DNA from: Pandoraea pneumonica
Lineage (GTDB): Bacteria; Pseudomonadota; Gammaproteobacteria; Burkholderiales; Burkholderiaceae
DNA length: 64,000 nt
NCBI RefSeq assembly: GCF_902459645.1
Contig: NZ_CABPSK010000002.1
Span: 62,001-126,000 of the forward strand
Direction of reading: 5' to 3'
The notes beneath the pieces were generated by a model. It did not search any database. It was given only the letters and a program-made list of their open reading frames with translations, and was not told where the DNA came from. Each line of letters starts with the position of its first letter. The stretch's first letter is position 1. The translations under genes and the position numbers were made by a program. Of the stretch, positions 28,561-36,852 are shown one piece after another.

Positions 28561-28647
28561 CTGACTCTCCTCTGTGTGGGTTGTTTGGCGCATCACGGGG
28601 ACCCCGTGAGCGCCACCGCGCACTTCCCGGCGCTTGCTTCTTTTTCG

Positions 28648-28959
28648 TCAGGCGATGGCCGTTTCGTCGGTTCGCGTGTCGCCCTTGTTGTCGACCCACG
28701 TGACCGTGACCTTGTCACCCTTCTTGGCGCCCTTGAACTTGAACGACAGGAACGGATCCTTCGACACTGCCGGACCCCATTCCGCCGACAGCACCGTCTT
28801 GCCGTTGCAAGCGACCGTCACGGTCTGAATGAAGTGTGCGGGCACGATATTACCGGAAGCGTCTTTGCGCTGACCGGTTTCCATGATGTGGCTCATCAGC
28901 ACCTTGACCTCGACGACACCGCCGGCCTCGGTTGCGCGAATGCGCATCGGGTTACCCAT
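28648..28959 (-). CDS. soxZ: SoxZ, partner of the SoxY sulfur carrier
   Basis: The 103-residue protein has the immunoglobulin-like SoxZ fold, seen in MRIRATEAGGVVEVKVLMSH, METGQRKDASGNIVPAHFIQ and WVDNKGDTRTDE. It has no cysteine-terminated arm, as expected. It pairs with SoxY (next gene upstream) to form the SoxYZ carrier in the periplasm, entering with its partner because it has no own signal peptide. Confidence 0.96.
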   Translation of the reverse strand: MGNPMRIRATEAGGVVEVKVLMSHIMETGQRKDASGNIVPAHFIQTVTVACNGKTVLSAEWGPAVSKDPFLSFKFKGAKKGDKVTVTWVDNKGDTRTDETAIA

Positions 28960-28989
28960 GTTTGGCTCCTCGTTATTCTCGTCGCGCGC

Positions 28990-29457
28990 TTAACCGCCGC
29001 AGCCGCCCAGCGTGACCTTGATTTCCTTCTCGGCCACGAGGTACTTGTTGTCCGCCTTGACGAGCGCATAGACCTTCGAGGTCTGGCCCATCTTGACGCG
29101 CGTAGTCACCGACGGGTCGGTGCCGTCAGGGATATCGAACGACGCCGCGAGGGTGTTCGGGTTCTTCTCGATCAGAATGGCGATCGATTGCGTATTCGGG
29201 GCCTTGCTCGTAACCGCCACCGGCACGACTGCACCGTTTTCGGCAATGTCGGGCGCGGTGAGCACGACCAGATCGCTCGGGCTGGCGCTCGTGCCACCCA
29301 GTGCCTTGACCGTATCGGCCACGCTCTTGGTGGCAAACGCCGCCTTGTTCCACTGCGCTTCGGCCGCGCGTGCCTCTTCGGGCTTGATCAGCCCGGCGGC
29401 CACCGCCAGTCCCATTACCGCGGAAAACCGCAGCATGTCGCGTCGCTGTTGGTTCAT
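28990..29457 (-). CDS. soxY: SoxY, covalent sulfur carrier
   Basis: The 155-residue protein has a Tat-like signal (MNQQRRDMLRFSAVMGLAVA) and ends with the swinging arm VTLGGCGG, whose cysteine carries the sulfur intermediates through the Sox cycle. The ATG at 29457 is supported by the signal. A 40-codon upstream extension overlaps the preceding gene's leader and looks spurious. It is followed 30 bp later by soxZ. Confidence 0.97.
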   Translation of the reverse strand: MNQQRRDMLRFSAVMGLAVAAGLIKPEEARAAEAQWNKAAFATKSVADTVKALGGTSASPSDLVVLTAPDIAENGAVVPVAVTSKAPNTQSIAILIEKNPNTLAASFDIPDGTDPSVTTRVKMGQTSKVYALVKADNKYLVAEKEIKVTLGGCGG

Positions 29458-29595
29458 CTTCGTGTATTTCCTTCTTTGAAGGCCGCCAGTGCGAAGGCGC
29501 TCGAACATCCCGAGTCTCCCGCCACACTGGCCGCCGTTCGCCCGCGCTTCACACCCCGTAGTCGAGACGTGCCGCACGAGCCCCCTGCCCCGGAC

Positions 29596-29925
29596 TTACT
29601 TGGCCGGGGCGCCTGCCAGAACCCAATCCACCAGGAGCTTGGCGTCGGCATCCGACATCGTCGGGTGTGCCGGCATCGGGATCGGACCCCAAACGCCCGA
29701 ACCGCCACCCTTCACCTTCTTGACCAGCTTGGCCACGGCATCCTTGTCGCCCTTGTACTTCGCAGCGACGTCCTGATAGGACGGACCGACCAGCTTCTTA
29801 TCGACAGCGTGGCAGCCCATACAAGCGTTGGCAGCCGCCAGCTTGGTCGCCGCTGCAACGTCGATACCGGCGTGAGCCAGCGAGGCACCGGCCATCATGG
29901 CCGCGGCGATCAACAACTTTTTCAT
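29596..29925 (-). CDS. Small periplasmic cytochrome c (c551/c552 type) in the sox operon
   Basis: The 109-residue protein has a Sec signal (MKKLLIAAAMMAGASLAHA) and one haem site NACMGCHAVDKKLVGP. A Met ligand follows in IPMPAHP, and it ends LLVDWVLAGAPAK. The layout is that of class I cytochromes c551. It may carry electrons from SoxAX or SoxCD to the oxidase. The sequence closely resembles the C-terminal domain of the SoxD encoded just upstream, so the two share an origin. Confidence 0.92.
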   Translation of the reverse strand: MKKLLIAAAMMAGASLAHAGIDVAAATKLAAANACMGCHAVDKKLVGPSYQDVAAKYKGDKDAVAKLVKKVKGGGSGVWGPIPMPAHPTMSDADAKLLVDWVLAGAPAK

Positions 29926-30007
29926 CGTATCTCCTTCGATTTATGTAGGGGACGGTGGCCTGCGGCGGCAGGCAAGACAAAGCGCCGCCGTCGGACACCT
30001 TGCCCGC

Positions 30008-31258
30008 TCACTTTGCACCACGGAGAATCCAGTCGACCATCGTACGGACATCGGTCTCGGCGACCTGCGACTGCGGCGGCATTGGCATGCTGCCCCAGTT
30101 ACCGGCACCTCCGGCACGTATCTTCGCCACCAGTGTTTCAGTCGCATCCGACTGCCCATGGTACTTAGTGGCGACCTCCGAGAAGGCGGGCCCGATCTTC
30201 TTGTCGGTCACGCCGTGACAGGCCAGACAACCGTTTTTGTCCGCAAGCGTTGCTGCCGGTGACGTCGCTGCGGCGGTTTGAGCCGGCGCGTCCGGACTCG
30301 CCATGCCAAGCGTGGCGAGAGCCGCCATCTTGCGCACCGACGCATTTTGCGCGGCAGTGCCTGAGAGCGGCGGCAGCTTCGTATCGACACCGCGCACCGG
30401 TCCGATGACTCGGTTTTGCGCGGCCAGATCTCCATGTGCGTCGCGGGCGTACGCAGGGAGTGCGGACGTCACGATACCAGCCTCAGGACAATCCTGCATA
30501 CACGCGCGGTTATGGGTATCCGGTTTGTCTCCCACGCGCCACATGCCGTGCGCGCGCGTCATGCCGTTGCGATTGGGCATGCGCTTTTGTACATCGGCAA
30601 TGTTCTTGTCGGACAGCACAAAATCGGCCGGTACGATTTCTCCCAAATTCAGGATATAAGCGGTTACGGCATAGACTTCGTCCGGCGTCAGTGATCTCGG
30701 TGCGTTCCACGGCATCGCGCGGCGGATGTAGTCCCAGATCGTGGAAACGGTGTCGACCTTCATCAGCGTGGTGCGCACCGGTTGGTTGTTCGCGCGCAGC
30801 GAAGCGACATGGCCGGTCTTGATGTCGTCGTCCGTCGTGCCGCCCACCAACGGGTTGAACACCTCGTTGCTCTCGCCGAACGTGCCGTGGCACGACGCAC
30901 AGCGGGCATCGAACAACTTCTGCCCGTCGGCCACCGAACCTTGCCCCTTCGGCAAGCCCTTGAAGTCGGGGCGTACGTCGATATCCCACGCACTCAGTTC
31001 GGCGGGTGTGGCATCGCGGCCGATACCGGAGGGGGCTTTGATCTTGGGCGCGGCGGTGGGTGCGGCAGTCGATGCGGCAGTCGTTGCGTTGGCGGGCGCG
31101 GCCTTTGCAGGCGTGCTCAACCATGCGCTTACCGTCAGCCCGGCCACGGCAAGCGCGCTCGCCCAGAGGCACGCGATCGCCGCCGCCTGAGCGCGACGGC
31201 GCAACACCGTGCGCCGGTTCGGCTTCGGCATGCCATACGCTTTAGTCGACGTGAACAT
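30008..31258 (-). CDS. soxD: SoxD, dihaem cytochrome c subunit of sulfane dehydrogenase SoxCD
   Basis: The 416-residue protein has an N-terminal membrane/signal segment, an Ala/Thr-rich linker and two haem domains: CASCHGTFGESNEVFNPLVG near residue 119 and GCLACHGVTDKKIGPAFSEV near 347. The start at 31258 has a strong GGAGGTG ribosome site and overlaps soxC by 17 bp, so the two are coupled. SoxCD oxidises the sulfane sulfur on SoxY by six electrons. Its second domain, ending MVDWILRGAK, is a close match to the small cytochrome gene next door. Confidence 0.94.
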   Translation of the reverse strand: MFTSTKAYGMPKPNRRTVLRRRAQAAAIACLWASALAVAGLTVSAWLSTPAKAAPANATTAASTAAPTAAPKIKAPSGIGRDATPAELSAWDIDVRPDFKGLPKGQGSVADGQKLFDARCASCHGTFGESNEVFNPLVGGTTDDDIKTGHVASLRANNQPVRTTLMKVDTVSTIWDYIRRAMPWNAPRSLTPDEVYAVTAYILNLGEIVPADFVLSDKNIADVQKRMPNRNGMTRAHGMWRVGDKPDTHNRACMQDCPEAGIVTSALPAYARDAHGDLAAQNRVIGPVRGVDTKLPPLSGTAAQNASVRKMAALATLGMASPDAPAQTAAATSPAATLADKNGCLACHGVTDKKIGPAFSEVATKYHGQSDATETLVAKIRAGGAGNWGSMPMPPQSQVAETDVRTMVDWILRGAK

Positions 31259-32615
31259 TGGTCACCTCCCCGCTGGCAGCCACTTGCCACGTCTGAATCG
31301 CATTGTTGTGATAAATCGATTTGGTGCCGCGCACGTCGCGCAACTGGCGATAGCGCGGCTGCACGAAGCCGGTTTCGTCCACCGCACGGCTTTGCAGCAG
31401 CGCAGGCGAACCGTCCCATTGCCAATCGAAGTTGAAGCGCGTGAGGCACTTCGGCAGCACCGGCGACTCGAGACGCGCCTGACGCCACGATTTGCCGCCA
31501 TCGGTGGACACATCCACACGCTTGATGCGCCCGCGCCCCGACCATGCCAGCCCGGTCACGTTGAAGTAGCCGCGATCGAGCAGCGCTTGCCCGCCCGAGG
31601 GCGACGTAATCACCGACTTGCACTCCTGAATCGACGTGTACTGACGGTGCTGGCCGTCCGGCATCAGGTCGACGTAGTGACTCGTTTCATCCTTGGTATT
31701 CCACGGCGCGTCGCCGATTTTGATGCGGCGCAGCCATTTCACCCACGACACGCCCTGCACGCCGGGCACCACGAGCCGCAGCGGATAGCCGTTCTCGGGG
31801 CGCAGCATTTCGCCGTTCATGCCCCACGCGACCAGCACGTCCGAGAGCGCAGCTTCCATCGAAATGGTGCGCGTCATGCCGGAGCCGTCGCCGCCTTCGG
31901 CGAGCACGAACTGGCCGCGCTTGGTATCGGCACCCACATCGTCGAGCAGCACCGACAGCGGCACGCCCGTAAATTCGCAGCACGAGAGCATGCCGTGCGT
32001 GTATTGCACGGTAGGCACGGCCGAGTTGCCCCACTCCATGCCGGTGTTCGCACCGCATTCGATGAAGTGCATGCGCGAGACGGACGGCAACCGCATGATG
32101 TCGTCCATCGTGTAGACCTTCGCCTCGCGCACCATCCCGTGCACCATCAGCCGATGCTGCGTCGGGTCAATCTCCTGCCAGCCCTGATGGTGACGCTCGA
32201 AGTGCAGGCCGCTCGGGGTGATGATGCCGAACAAACCTTGCAGCGGCGTAAAGGCCACGGACGCTTGCGTCGTTTGCGTGAGCCCTGGCGATTGGCGGCG
32301 TTGCAGATTGGCTTCGAACTTCGACGGCATGCCGTAGGGGCGCGCCGCCACCGGCTGTCCGAGCGACGTCGCCCAAGGGCGCGGCTCGAGAATCATCGGG
32401 TCGCCGTCGCCGATCAGCTTGGGGGCATCGGCAGCAAACGCGGCCCCGCCCGCCAGCGCGGCGCCAGCGGCGAGAAAGCTGCGTTGCAGGAAGTTACGTC
32501 GTGTGGGATTCAGCCCATCGCGGGCGATATCGCCGGCCAGTGTGCCGTCGATGAAATTCTCCGGAGCCCGGCGCAAACGGCCGGCTCGCGATGTGTTATC
32601 GCTGGTCTTGCTCAC
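31242..32615 (-). CDS. soxC: SoxC, molybdopterin sulfane dehydrogenase subunit
   Basis: The 457-residue enzyme belongs to the sulfite oxidase family. A twin-arginine signal (NPTRRNFLQRSFLAAGAALA, about 37-56) directs export with its cofactor. The Mo-ligating Cys lies in MHFIECGANTGMEWGNSAVP, and a Mo-co dimerisation domain follows (VDVSTDGGKSWRQARLESPV). Together with SoxD it permits complete thiosulfate oxidation without sulfur deposits. It heads the structural genes of the operon, 168 bp after soxR. Confidence 0.96.
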   Translation of the reverse strand: MSKTSDNTSRAGRLRRAPENFIDGTLAGDIARDGLNPTRRNFLQRSFLAAGAALAGGAAFAADAPKLIGDGDPMILEPRPWATSLGQPVAARPYGMPSKFEANLQRRQSPGLTQTTQASVAFTPLQGLFGIITPSGLHFERHHQGWQEIDPTQHRLMVHGMVREAKVYTMDDIMRLPSVSRMHFIECGANTGMEWGNSAVPTVQYTHGMLSCCEFTGVPLSVLLDDVGADTKRGQFVLAEGGDGSGMTRTISMEAALSDVLVAWGMNGEMLRPENGYPLRLVVPGVQGVSWVKWLRRIKIGDAPWNTKDETSHYVDLMPDGQHRQYTSIQECKSVITSPSGGQALLDRGYFNVTGLAWSGRGRIKRVDVSTDGGKSWRQARLESPVLPKCLTRFNFDWQWDGSPALLQSRAVDETGFVQPRYRQLRDVRGTKSIYHNNAIQTWQVAASGEVTNVHVD

Positions 32616-32673
32616 CCTGTCTCCTCGCGTTTTGTGGCACCGGCCTGCGTCGCGAAGGACAGTGACCAGGCTA

Positions 32674-32707
32674 GGGCCGGTTCACACGACTACATGCGAA
32701 CCGGCCC
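32674..32707. promoter_or_regulatory. Long hairpin between soxR and soxC
   Basis: A perfect 10-bp inverted repeat (GGGCCGGTTC / GAACCGGCCC) with a 14-base loop lies in the 168-bp gap. There is no T-run after it on the minus strand, so it is more likely an mRNA processing or attenuation stem, or an operator, than a plain terminator. Confidence 0.55.
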
Positions 32708-32783
32708 CGGAACTTCGCGCGGTCTCGTCGCCGCGCTGCACTACGGGTCTTGCAAAGTTGCGATGCTGCGCTGTCCTGCTCGA

Positions 32784-33128
32784 CTAGCCGCGCGGCATAA
32801 AGCCGTCGACCGCCTGATGCGGCAGCGCTTCCTCCTCGATTCGGCCGGCGACCTGCACGCACACGGCGCGACAGATCTCGACCACCCCGGTATCCGCAAT
32901 TGTGTAGTACACCTGATTGCCCTCCCTGCGCCGTCCCAAAACCCCCGCCTGATACATCGCGTTGAGGTGTCGCGACACGTTCGTCTGCGATGAATTCACC
33001 GCGCTCACCACATCGCTCACTGACTGTTCGCCGCCGCACAAGGCATGCAGAATGCGCAGCCGAGTCGGCTCCGAGAGCAGGCTGAAGTAGTGAGATACCT
33101 TTTCGAATACGCGGTCGAGTTCTTCCAT
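32784..33128 (-). CDS. soxR: ArsR/SmtB-family regulator of the sox genes (SoxR type)
   Basis: The 114-residue winged-helix protein has the ArsR DNA-reading helix in DVVSAVNSSQTNVSRHLNAM and LGRRREGNQVYYTIA as the wing. Cysteines at positions 31 (LHALCGG), 86 and 90 (EICRAVCVQ) lack the metal-box arrangement of ArsR/SmtB. They are plausible thiol sensors, like those of the persulfide-responsive SoxR/BigR/SqrR group. A TTG four codons upstream is an alternative start. It lies just upstream of soxC in the same direction and downstream of an ATAT-rich palindrome, so autoregulation and control of soxC onward are likely. Confidence 0.88.
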   Translation of the reverse strand: MEELDRVFEKVSHYFSLLSEPTRLRILHALCGGEQSVSDVVSAVNSSQTNVSRHLNAMYQAGVLGRRREGNQVYYTIADTGVVEICRAVCVQVAGRIEEEALPHQAVDGFMPRG

Positions 33129-33168
33129 GACGTTCGGCAATCAAGTTCGTGTGAAGGCGTGAATAAGA

Positions 33169-33196
33169 CCGTATATGCCTACATACGCATATACGG
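33169..33196. promoter_or_regulatory. Candidate SoxR operator
   Basis: A perfect 10-bp inverted repeat, CCGTATATGC and GCATATACGG with an 8-base spacer CTACATAC, lies 41-68 bp before the soxR start. ArsR-family dimers bind such AT-centred palindromes over the promoter. A related near-palindrome, CCGTGTATACGG, occurs at 33299-33310. Confidence 0.65.
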
Positions 33197-33439
33197 ATAA
33201 TCGAAATAACGGCGCGGATAAGCAAGCTGCGGTGCAACATATCGGACGCCGATCTATTACGCGGTTTTCCGTCCGCTGGAGACGCGAAAATCGGATTCCC
33301 GTGTATACGGTCGGATATAGCGCGCAGCCGGTGATACCTGTGCCGGATGGCCGCCGAGAATGTCCTCGGCAAGTGGGCAATCGCTTCGCGCGCCACGTTC
33401 ATCGCTGGCATCAGGGAAAAACCCGATAAGAAAAATGAC

Positions 33440-33485
33440 TCGGGACGCCGCACCAGAGCACCCTGCTCTGCGTACGGCGTCCCGA
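33440..33485 (-). terminator. Intrinsic terminator of the TpsB gene
   Basis: An 11-bp stem (TCGGGACGCCG / CGGCGTCCCGA) encloses a second small stem (CAGAGCA / TGCTCTG). On the minus strand it is followed by a T-rich run (ATTTTTCTT). It lies 34 bp past the stop of the leftward TpsB gene. Confidence 0.85.
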
Positions 33486-33518
33486 AGGACGTCGGTCGTG
33501 ACGCGCTGTGCATGCGCA

Positions 33519-35300
33519 TCACTCGAACTGGTAGGAGTAATTCGCGTTGAAGCGCAGCGGTCGGTTCGGCGAGTTGGTGGGGGCGTCGGCCATCGGCTTG
33601 GCGACCGACAGATCGAGCGTGTAGTACTTCCGGTCGGAGATCCGCACGCCGAGACCCACCGACGCGAGGTTGTTATGCACGACCTGGCCGTAGTTCACGT
33701 AGACGCGCGCGGTGTCGGCGATCAGGTACGGCTGCACGGTCTTCAGATACCGGAAGTCAGTGCGGAACAAGCGATTGATTTCCAGCGACGCACCCCAGCC
33801 CTTGTCACCCGCCACTTCACCCGCCGGATAGCCAAGGCCGTAACGCGTGCCACCGAACGTGGCTTGCTCCGACGTGGGCAAGGTGTTGCCGCTGTACTGC
33901 GCGCCCGCCGAGACGACGACACCGAAGTCCCACGGCAATACAACGCCCTGCTTGGCGTCGAGCGTAAAGCGCCAAAAGCCCAGATCGTAGGGCCCGAGAA
34001 TCTGCTGGATACCTGCTGGCTGCGTCGTGTACGACTGGCTCGCGCCCATGCCGTTAAAGCCCTTGAACACGCCCAGCGTGGCACTACGCGTTTGCTTGTC
34101 GGTGACTTCGTTGTACGCGAGCTGCACCTGGGCGGCACGCACATTGGCTTGTGAATTGATGAAATTCGGTGAGTCCGGCACTTCGTACCGGTCGCGCGAA
34201 TTCACGCCGTACATGCCGCCGCTGGCCGTCAGGCTGCGCTGGTTGTTGAGCAGAATCGGATACGAGAGGCTTACCGCCACGCGCTTGGTGTCGAGGTGAC
34301 GCGTCAGCCCTGCGAGGGCTTGATCGTCCGGCTGACCACGGTAGTGCGACGCATCCAAGCGCGCCTGCAAACCGTTCGAGCCGAGCGGCTGAATGTACGA
34401 CGCCGAGTAAAACTCCTCGTCGTTGTGCCCTTTCGGCGCAATCGCCGTCAGTTGAATCTGCTCGCCAAGCGGCGTGAGCGCGTTGCTCGTGACCGTAAAC
34501 ACGCCGCGAATGCCGGGGTTGTTATACGAGAGCGACGTACCGGCGGCGATGGGCTGACGCGAGACATCCAGCGACAGTTCGGTCGCGCCATCGGTCTGCG
34601 TGGGCGGCTGCACGTCGGCCTTGATCTTCATGCCGGGCACGAGCGTGAGCAGGTTCAGATAGCGCTCGAACGTGGCGCGCTTGAGCGGGCGCTCGGCTTC
34701 GATGTGGGCGGCAATGTCGCGCAAGTGCTGCTCGGACGGCCCTGGCTTCCCCGTGATCTTCGTCGACGAGATATAGCCTTCGACGATCGTCACGCGCACG
34801 AAACCATTGGCGAAATCCTGCGCGGGCACGAAGGCGAACGACAGCAGGTAGCCCGCGTCCTGATACATCTTCGTGACTTGATTGGCCTTTTCCACCAGAT
34901 CGCCGATCGTCACTTCCTTGCCCGCCATGGGGGCGAAGAGCGCCGCCACCTGATCGAACGGGATGGATTTCACCCCTTCGATACCGAAACGCTGCGGGGT
35001 GATCGGGCGGGCCAGCAAGGCCTTGAGGGCGTCGTCCTGCGAGGGTGGCGCAATGTGGATGGTGGCAGGCGCGGGCTTGGGCGCCTCGATCTTCGGAATG
35101 CTCTGCATCGGGTCGCCGCGCACCGGGCTGGCATCGGCCCACGCCAGTTGACTGGTGAGCAGACCGCCGATGGCAACCGACGTGGTGACGAGATGGACGA
35201 TGCGAACAACGCGTGCGACTTGACGGCTGCGAACGGTCTTGACCGAGTCCCCGCGCGTGACGCGCGACGCAAGACGGGACCCTCCCTGGCGATACGCCAT
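33519..35300 (-). CDS. Two-partner secretion outer-membrane transporter (ShlB/FhaC/HecB family)
   Basis: The 593-residue product has an extended signal (VHLVTTSVAIGGLLTSQLAW), a POTRA domain (about 80-160; RFGIEGVKSIPFDQVAALFA), and a beta-barrel ending in Phe-Glu after NANYSYQ. TpsB porins export one large adhesin or haemolysin. No TpsA partner lies in the window, so this is an orphan. In the conserved loop-6 position the usual V-R-G-F/Y is replaced by FGGTRYGLGYPAGEVAGDKG, a subfamily variant. ATG 35300 is used, and a TTG five codons upstream is possible. It has its own terminator. Confidence 0.88.
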   Translation of the reverse strand: MAYRQGGSRLASRVTRGDSVKTVRSRQVARVVRIVHLVTTSVAIGGLLTSQLAWADASPVRGDPMQSIPKIEAPKPAPATIHIAPPSQDDALKALLARPITPQRFGIEGVKSIPFDQVAALFAPMAGKEVTIGDLVEKANQVTKMYQDAGYLLSFAFVPAQDFANGFVRVTIVEGYISSTKITGKPGPSEQHLRDIAAHIEAERPLKRATFERYLNLLTLVPGMKIKADVQPPTQTDGATELSLDVSRQPIAAGTSLSYNNPGIRGVFTVTSNALTPLGEQIQLTAIAPKGHNDEEFYSASYIQPLGSNGLQARLDASHYRGQPDDQALAGLTRHLDTKRVAVSLSYPILLNNQRSLTASGGMYGVNSRDRYEVPDSPNFINSQANVRAAQVQLAYNEVTDKQTRSATLGVFKGFNGMGASQSYTTQPAGIQQILGPYDLGFWRFTLDAKQGVVLPWDFGVVVSAGAQYSGNTLPTSEQATFGGTRYGLGYPAGEVAGDKGWGASLEINRLFRTDFRYLKTVQPYLIADTARVYVNYGQVVHNNLASVGLGVRISDRKYYTLDLSVAKPMADAPTNSPNRPLRFNANYSYQFE

Positions 35301-35529
35301 CCCTATGCCCCCCAACGCTTATTTTTTCGTGGAGCCAGTGTAACCGAGAGGCCGCAGCCCCCGTCAATGAAGGAAAGCAGGGGGACTGAGGCACCTACGC
35401 AACAATCTGGCGGCGATCAGACCGCAAGCTTGCAACGAGGGGATGGCAGTGAGATTTCGCGGCTTAGAGAAAACCTTCCAAACGCGCTGGACTATTGCGT
35501 TGCAGACCGAAATACCGCCGAGTGCCGCA

Positions 35530-36843
35530 TCAGGCCAGCATGTCGGCCCAGATTCCTTGCGCCCACGCGAGCCCGAGCGCGAATTCGTCGCGATTGGCGT
35601 GCGGCGATGCGCCCCCCGTACCGGGCACCGGCAGCATGGTGCGCTGCGCGGCGTCATAGCGATGGACGCTGGCCACGTGCATGGCCTGCGTTGCCGAGAC
35701 GAACGTGTAGCAGGTGTTGCTGTACAGCGGTTCGGGATTGACCGGCCGACCGGCCAGCGCTGCGACGATGGCTGCCGCGCACACCTTGCCGTGCTGGTTG
35801 GCCATGTGGCCCGACTTCGGCATTTGCGGCGCAATCTGGACCGCGTCGCCGAGCACGTGAATATCGGGCTGCGCGCTCGAGGCAAAGGTCAGGAAATCGA
35901 CGTCGCACCAGCGCCCGTTGGCGGTGGCCAGCCCGCTTGCGGTGGCAATATCGCCCGCGCGCATGGGCGGGATGACGTTCAGCACGTCGGCCCGCACTTC
36001 CTCGCCCAGTTCGAAACGCGCCACCTGCTTGGCGCCGTCGATGACGACTTCCGTGCAATTGAACTGCGGGTGGTACTCGACGATATCGGCGAACTGCGTG
36101 CGCCAGACTTCGTGAAATTGTTCGGCTTCGGCCAACACTTCATCGTTGGCGTCGAAGATCAGCACTTTAGCGCGCGGCTTGTGCTGCTTGAGCCATGCGG
36201 CCGCCTGACAGGCGCGCTCGTACGGCGCTGGCGGGCAACGGAACGGGGCTTCGGGAATCGTGATGGCAAAGACGCCGCCCTCGGGCATGGCCTGCAAACG
36301 GGCGTGCAGCGCGGCACTCTCGCGCGCATCGGTCCAGCCCACGGGCAGCGCGTCGCGAACCGCCGCGTCGTTGAACCCGGCGATGGCGTCGCGGCGCAGC
36401 GCGATGCCGGGGGCGACGATCAGCTTGTCGTAAGGAAGTTTTGTGCCATCCGCGAGTTGCACCTGCTTGGCGGCCGCGTCGATGGCGTTGGCCCGCGTGC
36501 GCCGCCAGGTGACGCCATGACGGGCGACCAAACGGTCATACGGGACGGTGAGATCGCTCACCCGCAAGTTGCCGCCGACCACAAGATTCGACAACGGCGC
36601 GGAGACGAACGCCGCGTTCGGCTCGACGAGTGTCACGTCGACCGTGTTGCCCGAGAGCAGACGCAGATACTTGGCCGCCGTCGCACCGCCAAAGCCGCCG
36701 CCGATCACAACGACGCGCGCGCGTCCCTTAATTGGTGTGACCCACGGATTGGCGGATGGCGACTTTCCGGCTGCGAACGCGTCCGGCACGCTGGCCAACG
36801 TGGCCGCCGAGCCCAAACCGAGGAGAAAGTCGCGGCGATGCAT
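35530..36843 (-). CDS. fccB: Flavocytochrome c sulfide dehydrogenase, flavoprotein subunit (FccB/SoxF)
   Basis: The 437-residue FAD protein has a Tat signal (MHRRDFLLGLGSAATLASVP) and the FAD site RVVVIGGGFGGATAAKYL (about 43-60). The redox-active cysteine pair of the family is present at Cys203 (APFRCPPAPYERA) and Cys378 (YSNTCYTFVSA). HVLGDAVQIAPQMPKSGHMA binds the flavin ribityl chain. It oxidises sulfide in the periplasm and passes electrons to the cytochrome encoded 9 bp upstream. The C-terminal 'sulfide dehydrogenase' segment is complete. Confidence 0.95.
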   Translation of the reverse strand: MHRRDFLLGLGSAATLASVPDAFAAGKSPSANPWVTPIKGRARVVVIGGGFGGATAAKYLRLLSGNTVDVTLVEPNAAFVSAPLSNLVVGGNLRVSDLTVPYDRLVARHGVTWRRTRANAIDAAAKQVQLADGTKLPYDKLIVAPGIALRRDAIAGFNDAAVRDALPVGWTDARESAALHARLQAMPEGGVFAITIPEAPFRCPPAPYERACQAAAWLKQHKPRAKVLIFDANDEVLAEAEQFHEVWRTQFADIVEYHPQFNCTEVVIDGAKQVARFELGEEVRADVLNVIPPMRAGDIATASGLATANGRWCDVDFLTFASSAQPDIHVLGDAVQIAPQMPKSGHMANQHGKVCAAAIVAALAGRPVNPEPLYSNTCYTFVSATQAMHVASVHRYDAAQRTMLPVPGTGGASPHANRDEFALGLAWAQGIWADMLA

Positions 36844-36852
36844 GGCGCAGAC

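Larger units (their letters stand above)
33129..33518. other. 390-bp regulatory gap between the TpsB gene and soxR
   Basis: No gene is supported. It holds the TpsB terminator (33440-33485) and a 28-bp inverted repeat next to soxR (33169-33196). Two further ATAT-containing near-matches lie at 33238-33245 (CATATCGG) and 33299-33310 (CCGTGTATACGG). The soxR promoter must be here. Confidence 0.6.

Noticed and set aside
27514-30168. Long 884-codon open frame on the plus strand
   Set aside because: It lies opposite soxX, soxA, soxZ, soxY and a cytochrome gene. The composition is Arg/His-rich and it shows no family blocks. It is a GC-driven shadow.
31209-32993. 594-codon plus-strand frame
   Set aside because: It is antisense to soxC and part of soxR. 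It has no recognised domain.
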